A stretch of DNA of 16,002 nt from a bacterium (GTDB lineage Bacteria > Patescibacteriota > Minisyncoccia > UBA6257 > Colwellbacteraceae). The notes below the pieces were generated by a model. The model had not been told where the DNA came from. It saw only the letters and a program-made list of their open reading frames with translations, and searched no databases. Positions 6,028 to 12,555 of the stretch are shown one piece after another. The position numbers were made by a program, and so were the translations under genes. Where the stretch lies: NCBI GenBank assembly GCA_021811305.1, contig JAJZPD010000011.1:1-16002 (forward strand), written 5' to 3'. Position 1 is the first letter of the stretch. The number at the start of each line of letters is the position of its first letter.

Positions 6028-6522
6028 TTACTGCGCGACTATGTATCCGTTCTGGTCGACGACGATGGCTTTATCGTCGTTGGGGGAGTAGTCCCGCGGC
6101 TGGGCATCGTCTCCTAAAACGTAGTCGACAAAGTAAAGGCTTTCGCCGGGGGATAACGTGTAAACCTGGTCGGGAGCGGGGAACGAAGTGGAGCGCAGGG
6201 TTATTTGCGCGTTTCCATTAGACAGCTTGGTTTTAATAAGTTCGTATCCGATAAGTGCGTTCTGAGTTTCAGGTGAAAGCGCGCTGCCGGAGATTAAATA
6301 AGCAAATTGTGCATAAGGGGAGGTGGAAAACTTCACTTGGCCGTTTTGATTTCCGGCAGCCGCTGGCTGTGCGGCCGGAGCCGTAGCTGCGGCCGAAGAG
6401 GGTTGCTTAGAAATCGCGGATGGCAAGCGTCCGCTTCTGGAGCCCAGGTAGGCGAGAACCACTCCGGAGGTTACGACCATAGCTGCGAGGATGACGAAAA
6501 ATACTGTTCTGCCGTTCTTCAT
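6028..6522 (-). CDS. Anchored extracytoplasmic protein, paralogue of the 167-aa neighbour
   Basis: This 164-residue protein has an anchor (about 6-26), an Ala/Pro/Ser-rich linker (about 35-61) and the same conserved domain as the gene at 5128-5631. The domain includes KFSTSPYAQFAYLISG, LSPETQNAL, QVYTLSPGESLYFVDYVLGDD and RDYSPNDDKAIVV..NGYIV. The position-by-position match and equal spacing show tandem duplication in the same orientation. The anchor and linker have diverged far more than the domain, so the domain is what is selected. A cluster of operator-like repeats lies 50-117 bases upstream. The stop abuts repeat copy E. The function is unknown. Confidence 0.8.
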   Translation of the reverse strand: MKNGRTVFFVILAAMVVTSGVVLAYLGSRSGRLPSAISKQPSSAAATAPAAQPAAAGNQNGQVKFSTSPYAQFAYLISGSALSPETQNALIGYELIKTKLSNGNAQITLRSTSFPAPDQVYTLSPGESLYFVDYVLGDDAQPRDYSPNDDKAIVVDQNGYIVAQ

Positions 6523-6570
6523 GTTCTCTTAATTGTTTTATATGTAAGTTAACCAGCGACGGAGATAAGT

Positions 6571-6639
6571 TGTCAATGTATAAGCGTGGAAATGCTTATG
6601 TATTGACACACTTATGCATGGACATAAGCGTGGAAATGC
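6571..6639. promoter_or_regulatory. Cluster of 14-bp repeats upstream of the 164-aa gene (possible operators)
   Basis: Three copies of a CTTATRNATKGACA word occur: 6584-6571 on the minus strand, 6595-6608 and 6611-6624 on the plus strand. The first two form an inverted repeat with an eight-base centre. A 16-bp exact direct repeat, ATAAGCGTGGAAATGC, sits at 6580-6595 and 6624-6639. CTTATG/CATAAG (6611-6616 and 6623-6628) adds another inverted pair. The minus-strand copy contains a perfect TTGACA, which could serve as a -35, but no good -10 lies at 17 bases. The arrangement resembles a multi-site operator. The bound factor is unknown. Confidence 0.5.
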
Positions 6640-6704
6640 GCCGGTTCTTTAGGATGCAAACCGTTTCTGTCGCCAGCAGGAGTTCCGCCATCCTGGCTTT
6701 AGGC

Positions 6705-7136
6705 CTAAAAGGTTGGGTTTAACAGATTAACTTGGTTTAAGGATTGGTTAATGGACTGATTCAGCGAGTTAATAAAGAGTTCGCTCAGCCAGACGGTAAG
6801 GATGAGGGAAACGACGGTTAGGATGATAGTTATCCATCCGGCTCTCTTGGCGATTGGATCGTTCTGGCGCAAAAACTTAAATGAATAAGCCAGGCCGAAC
6901 GGCGGCAGGAAGAAGCTGACTAAATAAGCGCTGAGTTGCTGTCCGATGCTGGGAGGCTTGGTTCTCAGGGGTGCGCCGCAGTTCGGACAAAAGTAAGCGT
7001 TCGGCGGAACGGGCTGATGGCAGACCGGACAAAGAGCGGGGGAAGAGAGCGAAGCTTGCGCCTGAGACGATGGCGGCAGCGGCGCCGCAGGAGTCGGCTG
7101 CGGAATAGGCTGGGGTTGCTGGGTGTTTGCGTCCAT
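6705..7136 (-). CDS. Zinc-ribbon membrane protein
   Basis: The protein has 143 residues. It begins with a Pro/Gln-rich disordered region (1-34), followed by a short zinc ribbon with CPVC at 36-39 and CPNC at 50-53. Two hydrophobic segments follow, about 67-88 and 99-119, and then an Asn/Gln/Leu-rich tail with SLNQSINQSLNQ. The order zinc ribbon then membrane helices is common in small bacterial proteins of unknown role. The ribbon would face the cytoplasm and may recruit a partner. It follows the AbrB gene by 36 bases in the same direction and is probably cotranscribed with it. Its stop lies within a 12-bp TTTAGGCCTAAA palindrome. Confidence 0.8.
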   Translation of the reverse strand: MDANTQQPQPIPQPTPAAPLPPSSQAQASLSSPALCPVCHQPVPPNAYFCPNCGAPLRTKPPSIGQQLSAYLVSFFLPPFGLAYSFKFLRQNDPIAKRAGWITIILTVVSLILTVWLSELFINSLNQSINQSLNQVNLLNPTF

Positions 7137-7172
7137 TCGCTAATAATACAACCTATGCCCGACGATTGGGAA

Positions 7173-7445
7173 CTACTTCCTTTTATTCCTGCGGGTGAAA
7201 GAGGGTTGGCTTTTCCCGATAATGCCCTGGATGGCGCTGAGCCGCTCTGCCAGCCGGTCAGCCATTTTTTCCAAGTCCGACGGGGTGGCGAAGGCGATCA
7301 TGTCGCCGAATCCGAGGACCAGAAGCTTATCGCCCTTCTTCAGTTTCAAAGCCCGCCGCGCTTCCGCTGGTATTATGACCTGCCCTTTCTCGCCCAAAGT
7401 CGCCAGACCGTAAAGTTTTCTATCTATTGCACGATGGTTGATCAT
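7173..7445 (-). CDS. AbrB/MazE/SpoVT-type DNA-binding protein
   Basis: The 90-residue protein carries the swapped-hairpin AbrB fold at about residues 12-55: LYGLATLGEKGQVIIPAEAR, then LKLKKGDKLLVLGFGDMIAF. The GQVIIPAEARRAL..KGDKLLV core is diagnostic. A helix follows (about 56-75), then a basic tail ending RRNKRK. Such proteins bind DNA as dimers and act as transition-state regulators or antitoxins. No toxin gene is adjacent, so a regulator is more likely. It is divergent from the MacAB-like operon, and a 31-bp palindrome lies between the two starts, which suggests control of both the exporter and itself. Confidence 0.9.
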   Translation of the reverse strand: MINHRAIDRKLYGLATLGEKGQVIIPAEARRALKLKKGDKLLVLGFGDMIAFATPSDLEKMADRLAERLSAIQGIIGKSQPSFTRRNKRK

Positions 7446-7455
7446 GATTTATATT
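7427..7455 (+). promoter_or_regulatory. Possible promoter of the MacAB-like operon
   Basis: TTGCAC (7427-7432) and TATATT (7450-7455) are 17 bases apart. The predicted start near 7462 gives a leader of about 50 bases that contains both palindromes at 7464-7504. The -35 overlaps the first codons of the divergent AbrB gene. Confidence 0.35.
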
Positions 7456-7463
7456 CTTTAAGT

Positions 7464-7504
7464 CCTACAAGTAGGAAAGGTAATACTTCGAGTATCGCCT
7501 TTCC
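7464..7504. promoter_or_regulatory. Two overlapping palindromes, probable AbrB-family operator or leader hairpin
   Basis: CCTAC-AA-GTAGG occupies 7464-7475. Sharing its last GG is a larger inverted repeat: GGAAAGG (7474-7480), ATACT (7483-7487), a TCG centre, AGTAT (7491-7495), CCTTTCC (7498-7504). Only two bases per arm (TA opposite CG) break the symmetry. It covers the spacer and -10 of the AbrB promoter and ends eight bases before the adaptor ATG. It could be a protein site, a hairpin next to the start codon in the plus-strand message, or both. Confidence 0.6.
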
Positions 7505-7519
7505 CCGATAAAATGTCAA
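7491..7519 (-). promoter_or_regulatory. Promoter of the AbrB gene
   Basis: On the minus strand a perfect TTGACA (7519-7514) is followed after 17 bases by GATACT (7496-7491). Transcription would start near 7484 and give a leader of about 39 bases. The -10 and spacer lie within the 31-bp palindrome, as expected for autoregulation. Confidence 0.5.
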
Positions 7520-9045
7520 CACAAGACAACTCCGGAAATAATAAAAAAATGAGCAAATTAAAGACTTTCTCCAAAAAGAACCGTTTTTGGATGATTTTGG
7601 CCGCAATAGTCGTTTTAGGTTATGCCGCTTATTCCGTTTTCGGCCACAACAAACCAACCGTAGTTTATGCGACTGCCGCAGTCACTAAAGGAAACTTGGT
7701 GACGACCGTTATTGGAACCGGACAGGTTTCGCCGCTGAATCAGATTAACGTCCAGCCGCAGGCTTCGGGACAGGTGACAGCCGTAGATGTTTCGGCCGGG
7801 CAGTATGTTTCGGCCGGGCAGACGCTTTTTGTCGTCGACCAGCAGAGCGCGAGGGTTCAGCTGCAGCAAGCCCAGGCTTCATTACAGTCGGCGGAATCCT
7901 CTTTAGCCAACGCCAAGGCCGACCTGGCATTGACCGAGCAGCAGCAAAATTTGGCCGTCAACAATGCTTATGAGAACCTGCTCAATTCCGGCATTGCGGC
8001 GACTCCGAATTCCAATAACTACTCGACGGCTACGCCGACCATCACCGGCACTTATACCGGAGACGCTACCGGCACCTACGTCATAACTTTGCACACCATC
8101 TCCGGATACAAACCGGACAACTTCTCCATCAGCGGGCTGGAGAATGTCGATAACATAACCATCAATCAGAACGGAACGTCGATTCCTTTCGGCTCGCATG
8201 GGCTTTACATCCAGTTTCCCTCGGGAATCAGCTTGAATGATTCTTGGACGGTAACGATCCCCAACCCCAATGCTGCTAATTATTTAAGCAACTACAACGC
8301 CTATCAAAGCGCGCTGCAAGCTAAAGCGCTAGCTGTTCAATCGGCTGAGGCGGCGGTAACCTCGAGCGAGGATACCGTAACTTCCGCCCAAGCCTCTTTA
8401 AGCGCGGCCCAGCTGCAGTTGCAAAACACCGTGGTCACCGCGCCTTTTTCCGGCCAGGTGGCGGCGGTTAACGTTATAGTCGGACAATCAACCCAGTCTT
8501 CGTCGACCGTCACGCTGATCACTCCGGAAAAAATTGCCGAAATTTCTCTAAACGAGATCGATGCCGCGAAAGTTAAGGTCGGACAGAAGGCGACTTTAAC
8601 TTTCGCCGCTCTGCCCAACTTGACGCTTCCAGGAACGGTCGCCGAATTGGATGAGCTGGGGACGGTCAGTCAGGGCGTCGTTACTTACGATGCTAAGGTA
8701 GCTCTCGACGGCAATGCTTCGCAGGTGAAACCGGGAATGAGCGTAACCGCGACTATCGTTACCAACACAGCTAAAGACGTCTTGATGGTGCCCAACTCGG
8801 CAGTTAGGAGCCGGGGAAACAAGAGCTTCGTCCAAGTCATTGGAAGCGACGGTAAGACCGCTTCGCAGGAAGTTCAGACCGGCGCGAGCAACGATACAAT
8901 GACGCAGATTGTTAGCGGCTTAACCGAAGGCGAAAAGGTCGTTACCGTTTCCCTGAGTGCTGCCGCCGCCAGCCAAACCGCGGCTACTCCGGCAGCCGGC
9001 GGCAATGGGCGGGCCTTCTTCGGCGGAGGCGGAAAAGGCTTCTAG
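7513..9045 (+). CDS. MacA/HlyD-like adaptor with a beta-rich insertion
   Basis: The protein has 510 residues. Visible regions are a TM anchor (25-43), the first biotinyl-lipoyl half (about 79-110), a coiled-coil helix (112-158), a beta-rich insert (about 162-256), the return helix (258-306), the second lipoyl half (308-337, TAPFSGQVAAVNVIVGQ), a beta-barrel (340-420) and a membrane-proximal domain to about 480. An Ala- and Gly-rich tail follows. Ordinary MacA proteins are about 370-400 residues; the excess is mainly the insert and tail. It should couple the MacB-like transporter to the cell surface. It starts an operon with the ATPase two bases downstream. No TolC-like gene is present. Confidence 0.9.
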   Translation: MSTQDNSGNNKKMSKLKTFSKKNRFWMILAAIVVLGYAAYSVFGHNKPTVVYATAAVTKGNLVTTVIGTGQVSPLNQINVQPQASGQVTAVDVSAGQYVSAGQTLFVVDQQSARVQLQQAQASLQSAESSLANAKADLALTEQQQNLAVNNAYENLLNSGIAATPNSNNYSTATPTITGTYTGDATGTYVITLHTISGYKPDNFSISGLENVDNITINQNGTSIPFGSHGLYIQFPSGISLNDSWTVTIPNPNAANYLSNYNAYQSALQAKALAVQSAEAAVTSSEDTVTSAQASLSAAQLQLQNTVVTAPFSGQVAAVNVIVGQSTQSSSTVTLITPEKIAEISLNEIDAAKVKVGQKATLTFAALPNLTLPGTVAELDELGTVSQGVVTYDAKVALDGNASQVKPGMSVTATIVTNTAKDVLMVPNSAVRSRGNKSFVQVIGSDGKTASQEVQTGASNDTMTQIVSGLTEGEKVVTVSLSAAAASQTAATPAAGGNGRAFFGGGGKGF

Positions 9046-9047
9046 TT

Positions 9048-9752
9048 ATGATTGAGATAAGGAATATCACTAAGACGTACCTTAACGATGACGTTGAGAC
9101 TCAGGTGCTCAAAGGGGTTTCCTTCTCGGTGAAAGACGGCGAGTTCGTCGCTATCATGGGTCCATCCGGTTCCGGCAAGTCGACTTTAATGCACATACTC
9201 GGAGCATTGGATACGCCGACCAGCGGCCAGTATTTTCTGGACGGAAAAGATGTTTCAGATCTTTCAGACGACGAGCTGGCCGACATTCGCCGCAGCAAGA
9301 TCGGATTCGTTTTTCAGTCTTTCAATCTCTTGCCGCGCGCTACCGTGATGCGCAATGTTGAGATGCCGTTGCTTTACAGTCGCGTCCCGAAAGAGGAGCG
9401 GGAAGAGAAAGCCAAGGCGGCGCTTATCTCCGCCGGCTTGAGCAATGATAGGTTTTATCATCTTTCTAATCAGCTGTCAGGAGGACAGATGCAGCGCGTG
9501 GCGATCGCCAGGTCCTTGGTGAACGACCCGGCGCTGATTCTTGCCGACGAGCCGACAGGCAATCTGGATACCAAGACCGGAGATATTGTGCTGGCCACTT
9601 TCCAGAAGCTGAATGAATCCGGAAAAACGGTCGTCTTGATAACCCACGAACAGTACGTGGCCGAGCATGCCGAGCGGATTATCCACATCCGCGACGGAGT
9701 GATACTGGAAGACAAGAAGAACGAGAACCGTCTGGTTAAAAAACTGCAATGA
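9048..9752 (+). CDS. MacB/LolD-type ABC transporter ATPase
   Basis: This is a complete 234-residue nucleotide-binding domain. It has Walker A GPSGSGKS (38-45), Q-loop Gln90 in FVFQSFNLLP, signature LSGGQMQR (143-150), Walker B LILADEPTGNLD (163-174) and H-loop His200. The DEPTGNLD and FQSFNLLP motifs are typical of the MacB/LolD/FtsE class, which drives type VII ABC (mechanotransmission) systems. It sits between the adaptor (two-base gap) and the permease (ATGA overlap at 9749-9752), so all three are translated as one unit. In bacterial relatives this complex moves peptides, lipoproteins or antibiotics outward. The substrate here is unknown. Confidence 0.94.
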   Translation: MIEIRNITKTYLNDDVETQVLKGVSFSVKDGEFVAIMGPSGSGKSTLMHILGALDTPTSGQYFLDGKDVSDLSDDELADIRRSKIGFVFQSFNLLPRATVMRNVEMPLLYSRVPKEEREEKAKAALISAGLSNDRFYHLSNQLSGGQMQRVAIARSLVNDPALILADEPTGNLDTKTGDIVLATFQKLNESGKTVVLITHEQYVAEHAERIIHIRDGVILEDKKNENRLVKKLQ

Positions 9753-10966
9753 ATTTATCCGATTTATTCGAAGAAACATTTTTTGCCTTGTTCTCTAACA
9801 AGGTTCGTTCCGGATTGACCATCCTGGGAATAATCATCGGCATCGGGTCGGTGGTGGCGACCTTATCCATCGGACAGGGTGTTTCTAATTCCATCCAATC
9901 CAATATCGCATCCATCGGTTCCAATCTGATAATGGTGACTCCCGGGGCGCAACAGAGCGGACTGGTGCGGCAAAGCGCGGGTTCGGCTACGACCCTGACT
10001 TTAGACGACGCGAACGCTGTACAGAGCCAGATCACCGACGCCCAGTACGTCGCTCCGCAGATTTCCCGCTCTTACCAGGCGGTGGCCGGCGGGAATAACG
10101 AAAACGTCCAAGTTATCGGCACTACGCCCGATTACGCCAATATCCGCAGCCTCAATATGCTTTACGGTTCATTCATAACCAACAGTCAGGTTACGGCCAT
10201 AGATCCGGTGGCGGTACTGGGTCCGACGACCAGCGACAATCTTTTCGGGCAGGGCGTCGATCCGGTCGGCAAGACGGTGAAGATCAATAATGTGATTTTT
10301 ACCGTGGTCGGAGTGACTTATCCCAAGGGCTCGAGCGGCTTCGTCAACCAAGACGATATGATTGTCATTCCGGTCACCGTGGCCCAGCACTACCTTTCCG
10401 GAGGGAATAATGTCAGCTCGATAACGATTCAGGCGCCCAATCAGCAGTCGATCCCGCTTATCCAGCAGGAAGTGACCGACCTGCTTCTCCAGCGCCACAA
10501 TATCTCCAATCCGCAGAATGCCGACTTTACCGTGACCAACGAGGCGGACATTATCGCCACGGTCTCCTCGATTACCACTACCTTCACCATCTTCCTGGCC
10601 TCGATCGCCGGCATCTCGCTTCTGGTCGGAGGAATCGGCATCATGAATATGATGCTGACTACCGTAACCGAGAGGACGCGCGAGATCGGCTTGCGGAAGG
10701 CCATCGGCGCCAAGAGCCGCGACATAACGATGCAGTTCTTGATCGAGGCGGCGCTGCTGACGGTCATCGGAGGAATACTCGGGATAATTTTCGGCGCCGC
10801 CATTTCCGCGCTTCTTTCGAAGTTTGCCAGCGTTACCACCCAGGTTTCCGCATTCTCGGTCGCCCTCTCCTTCGGCGTTTCGGCAGCTATCGGATTGATC
10901 TTCGGCTATTACCCCGCCAAGAAAGCGGCGCAGCTCAGCCCGATCGAGGCTCTGAGGTACGAATAA
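9749..10966 (+). CDS. MacB/FtsX-like ABC permease
   Basis: The 405-residue protein has the MacB layout. It has an N-terminal helix (about 20-42, GLTILGIIIGIGSVVATLSI), a large extracytoplasmic domain (about 45-270) and three C-terminal helices (about 277-300, 330-354 and 369-390). The linker MMLTTVTERTREIGLRKAIG contains the hallmark ERTREIG..KAIGA coupling motif, and the end PAKKAAQLSPIEALRYE is nearly invariant in the family. Unlike E. coli MacB, the ATPase is a separate polypeptide. Translation is coupled to the ATPase by the ATGA overlap. Repeat copy B begins immediately after the stop. Confidence 0.94.
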   Translation: MNLSDLFEETFFALFSNKVRSGLTILGIIIGIGSVVATLSIGQGVSNSIQSNIASIGSNLIMVTPGAQQSGLVRQSAGSATTLTLDDANAVQSQITDAQYVAPQISRSYQAVAGGNNENVQVIGTTPDYANIRSLNMLYGSFITNSQVTAIDPVAVLGPTTSDNLFGQGVDPVGKTVKINNVIFTVVGVTYPKGSSGFVNQDDMIVIPVTVAQHYLSGGNNVSSITIQAPNQQSIPLIQQEVTDLLLQRHNISNPQNADFTVTNEADIIATVSSITTTFTIFLASIAGISLLVGGIGIMNMMLTTVTERTREIGLRKAIGAKSRDITMQFLIEAALLTVIGGILGIIFGAAISALLSKFASVTTQVSAFSVALSFGVSAAIGLIFGYYPAKKAAQLSPIEALRYE

Positions 10967-11160
10967 AAAAGCGCAAAGCGAAAAACTAAAAGCGAAAGGC
11001 AACGACTAGGGACTAGGGACTAGGGACTAGGGGTTAGGGGTTAGGGGTTAGGGATTAGAGATTAGGGACTGTAAATGATGGATGGCGGACTAAACCCTAA
11101 TTCCCAGTCCCTAATCCCTACTTTAGCTTTTGCGCTTTAAGCTTTGCGCTTCTATTATTC
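10967..11160 (+). repeat. 3'-end-associated intergenic element, copy B (G-run type)
   Basis: It starts directly after the permease stop with AAAAAAGCGCAAAGCGAAAA and CTAAAAGCGAAAGGCAACGA. A run of GGGACTA then GGGGTTA units (11009-11067) follows. Next are the central GATGGATGGCGGACTAAACC, C-runs (11095-11119, CCCTAATTCCCAGTCCCTAA type), and CTTTAGCTTTTGCGCTTT. The two halves are imperfect complements. It fills the whole gap up to the malic enzyme start, and no other gene is visible there. Confidence 0.85.
11009..11067 (+). repeat. Telomere-like G-run tract with G-quadruplex potential
   Basis: At least eight runs of three or four Gs are separated by three-base spacers (ACT/CTA, then TTA), for example GGGGTTAGGGGTTAGGGG. 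Short, even loops and four-G runs meet the usual sequence rule for G-quadruplexes. The strand is the sense strand of the upstream permease transcript. Equivalent tracts are 12361-12399 (+) and 251-284 (minus-strand Gs). Confidence 0.75.
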
Positions 11161-11180
11161 TTGTAAAGAAAAAAAATTTT

Positions 11181-12341
11181 ATGACTAAATCAAACATCAA
11201 AAAAGCGGCACTTGCCGTGCATAAAAAGCACCAGGGAAAGATTGAAATAGCCGGCAGGGCTCCTCTGCGCAACAAGAAAGACTTGAGTCTGTATTACACG
11301 CCCGGCGTAGCGGCGGTTTCTTCATACGTGGCGGCCCATAAAAAGGCGGTGCGCGACTATACGCTGGCCGGACGGACGGTGGCCGTAGTTTCTGACGGTT
11401 CGGCGGTGCTGGGGTTGGGCGATATTGGTCCGGAAGGGGCGCTGCCGGTCATGGAAGGAAAGGCGCTGCTCTTCAAAGAGTTCGGCGGCGTCGATGCCTT
11501 CCCGATAGTATTGAAAGCGCATACCGCCGACGAGATCGTTGCCGCGGTCAAGGCGATCGCGCCCGGCTTCGGCGGAATAAACTTAGAAGATATCGCCGCG
11601 CCGAAATGTTTTGAGGTTGAAGAAAGGTTGATTAATGAACTTAATATCCCGGTGATGCATGACGATCAGCACGGAACAGCAGTGGTGGTGCTGGCGGGGC
11701 TAATCAACGCCTTTAAAGTGGTCGGCAAGGATATTAAAAAGGGGATAGTGGCCATCATTGGCGCCGGAGCGGCGGGGACGGCGATCGCCAAACTACTTGC
11801 TCTCTACGGCGTCGGGAACGTCGTTGTGGTCGATAGCCGGGGGATAATCGATCCGGAGAGGAGCGATTTGGATGGGCGGAAAAAGGAGTTGGCGCGGCTG
11901 ACCAATAAAAGCGGGAAGAAAGGAGGCTTGCTTGAGGCTTTAGACGGCGCCGATGCGGTTATTGGCGTTTCTAAAGGCGGAATCCTTTCCGCTGACCACA
12001 TCCGCCGCATGGCGGAAAAAGCCATTGTTTTTGCGATGGCCAATCCCGATCCGGAGATACTGCCGGAAAAGGCAAAAGCAGCTGGCGCGAAAATAGTCGC
12101 CACCGGCCGCTCAGATTTCGAAAACCAAATCAATAATGTTCTGGCCTTCCCTGGCATTTTTAAAGGCGCTCTGGAAAATAAGGTGCAGAGGATAACTCCG
12201 GAGATGAAGATTAAAGCCGCGGAGAAATTGGCTGGCCTAGTGTCTAAGCCCACTGCCTCTAAGATAATTCCCTCGGTTTTCGACAAGCGGGTCGTGAAGG
12301 CGGTGGCAGGGGCGGTAAAAAAGCGCAAAATTAAAAGCTAA
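11181..12341 (+). CDS. Malic enzyme, bacterial short type (decarboxylating malate dehydrogenase)
   Basis: The 386-residue protein oxidatively decarboxylates malate to pyruvate with reduction of NAD(P). Seen motifs are SLYYTPGVAAV (36-46, with the catalytic Tyr), Lys94 in MEGKALLFKEFGG, GFGGINLEDIAAPKCFEVE (129-147), PVMHDDQHGTAVV (157-169, metal-binding Asp), the Rossmann loop GAGAAGTAIA (194-203), FAMANPDPEI (284-293) and FENQINNVLAFPG (313-325). A TTG at 11130 in the same frame would add 17 residues encoded by the preceding repeat, so the ATG at 11181 is preferred. The last seven residues (KKRKIKS) are encoded by the start of repeat copy C. Pyruvate and reducing power are the likely outputs; cofactor preference is not clear. 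Confidence 0.95.
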   Translation: MTKSNIKKAALAVHKKHQGKIEIAGRAPLRNKKDLSLYYTPGVAAVSSYVAAHKKAVRDYTLAGRTVAVVSDGSAVLGLGDIGPEGALPVMEGKALLFKEFGGVDAFPIVLKAHTADEIVAAVKAIAPGFGGINLEDIAAPKCFEVEERLINELNIPVMHDDQHGTAVVVLAGLINAFKVVGKDIKKGIVAIIGAGAAGTAIAKLLALYGVGNVVVVDSRGIIDPERSDLDGRKKELARLTNKSGKKGGLLEALDGADAVIGVSKGGILSADHIRRMAEKAIVFAMANPDPEILPEKAKAAGAKIVATGRSDFENQINNVLAFPGIFKGALENKVQRITPEMKIKAAEKLAGLVSKPTASKIIPSVFDKRVVKAVAGAVKKRKIKS

Positions 12342-12501
12342 AAGCGAAAAACAACGACTAGGGACTAGGGACTAGGGGTTAGGGGTTCGGGGTTAGGGAC
12401 TGTGAATGGTGGATGGCGGACTAAACCCTAATCCCTAGCCCCTAATCCCTACTTTAACTTTTGCGTTTTGCGCTTTTCCTTTTGCGCTTTTAGGCTTATC
12501 C
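12317..12501 (+). repeat. 3'-end-associated intergenic element, copy C (G-run type), overlapping the malic enzyme 3' end
   Basis: It opens AAAAAAGCGCAAAATTAAAA inside the last eight codons of the malic enzyme gene and supplies its stop codon. Then come GCTAAAAGCGAAAAACAACG, G-runs at 12361-12399 (GGGACTA, GGGGTTA, one GGGGTTC), GGTGGATGGCGGACTAAACC, C-runs at 12426-12450, and CTTTAACTTTTGCGTTTTGC to a TTATCC end. Orientation and module order match copy B. The following 54 bases up to 12555 contain no recognised signal. Confidence 0.85.
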
Positions 12502-12555
12502 TTAATTTAGCAAGAGCTTTTTATCAAGGTCGAATAAATTTTTAATGGAAAAAAC

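Noticed and set aside
6698..6709. TTTAGGCCTAAA palindrome at the stop of the zinc-ribbon gene as a terminator
   Set aside because: The stem is only six base pairs with no loop room and no U-run after it in the gene's direction.
7173..7445. Antitoxin of a toxin-antitoxin pair
   Set aside because: The AbrB fold is shared with MazE-type antitoxins, but the next gene is a zinc-ribbon membrane protein and not a PIN or MazF-like toxin.
6936..7511. A 191-codon open frame on the plus strand across the zinc-ribbon and AbrB genes
   Set aside because: It lies opposite two genes with clear domain motifs. Its own translation is Arg/Ser-rich with no recognisable pattern, and it runs through the divergent promoter.
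10169..11002. A 277-codon open frame on the minus strand opposite the MacB-like permease
   Set aside because: The translation is a low-complexity Asp/Arg/Gly-rich shadow of the permease reading frame, and it begins in the repeat.
11009..11119. CRISPR array or true telomere
   Set aside because: The units are 6-7 bases without unique spacers, so this is not CRISPR. The tracts are internal, short and intergenic in three places, so they are not chromosome ends.
11144..11172. Promoter for the malic enzyme from TTGCGC at 11144
   Set aside because: No -10-like hexamer lies at 16-18 bases, and the TTGCGC belongs to the repeat sequence.
11130..11180. TTG start adding 17 residues to the malic enzyme
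   Set aside because: The extra residues are encoded by the end of repeat copy B, and family members begin near the ATG at 11181.
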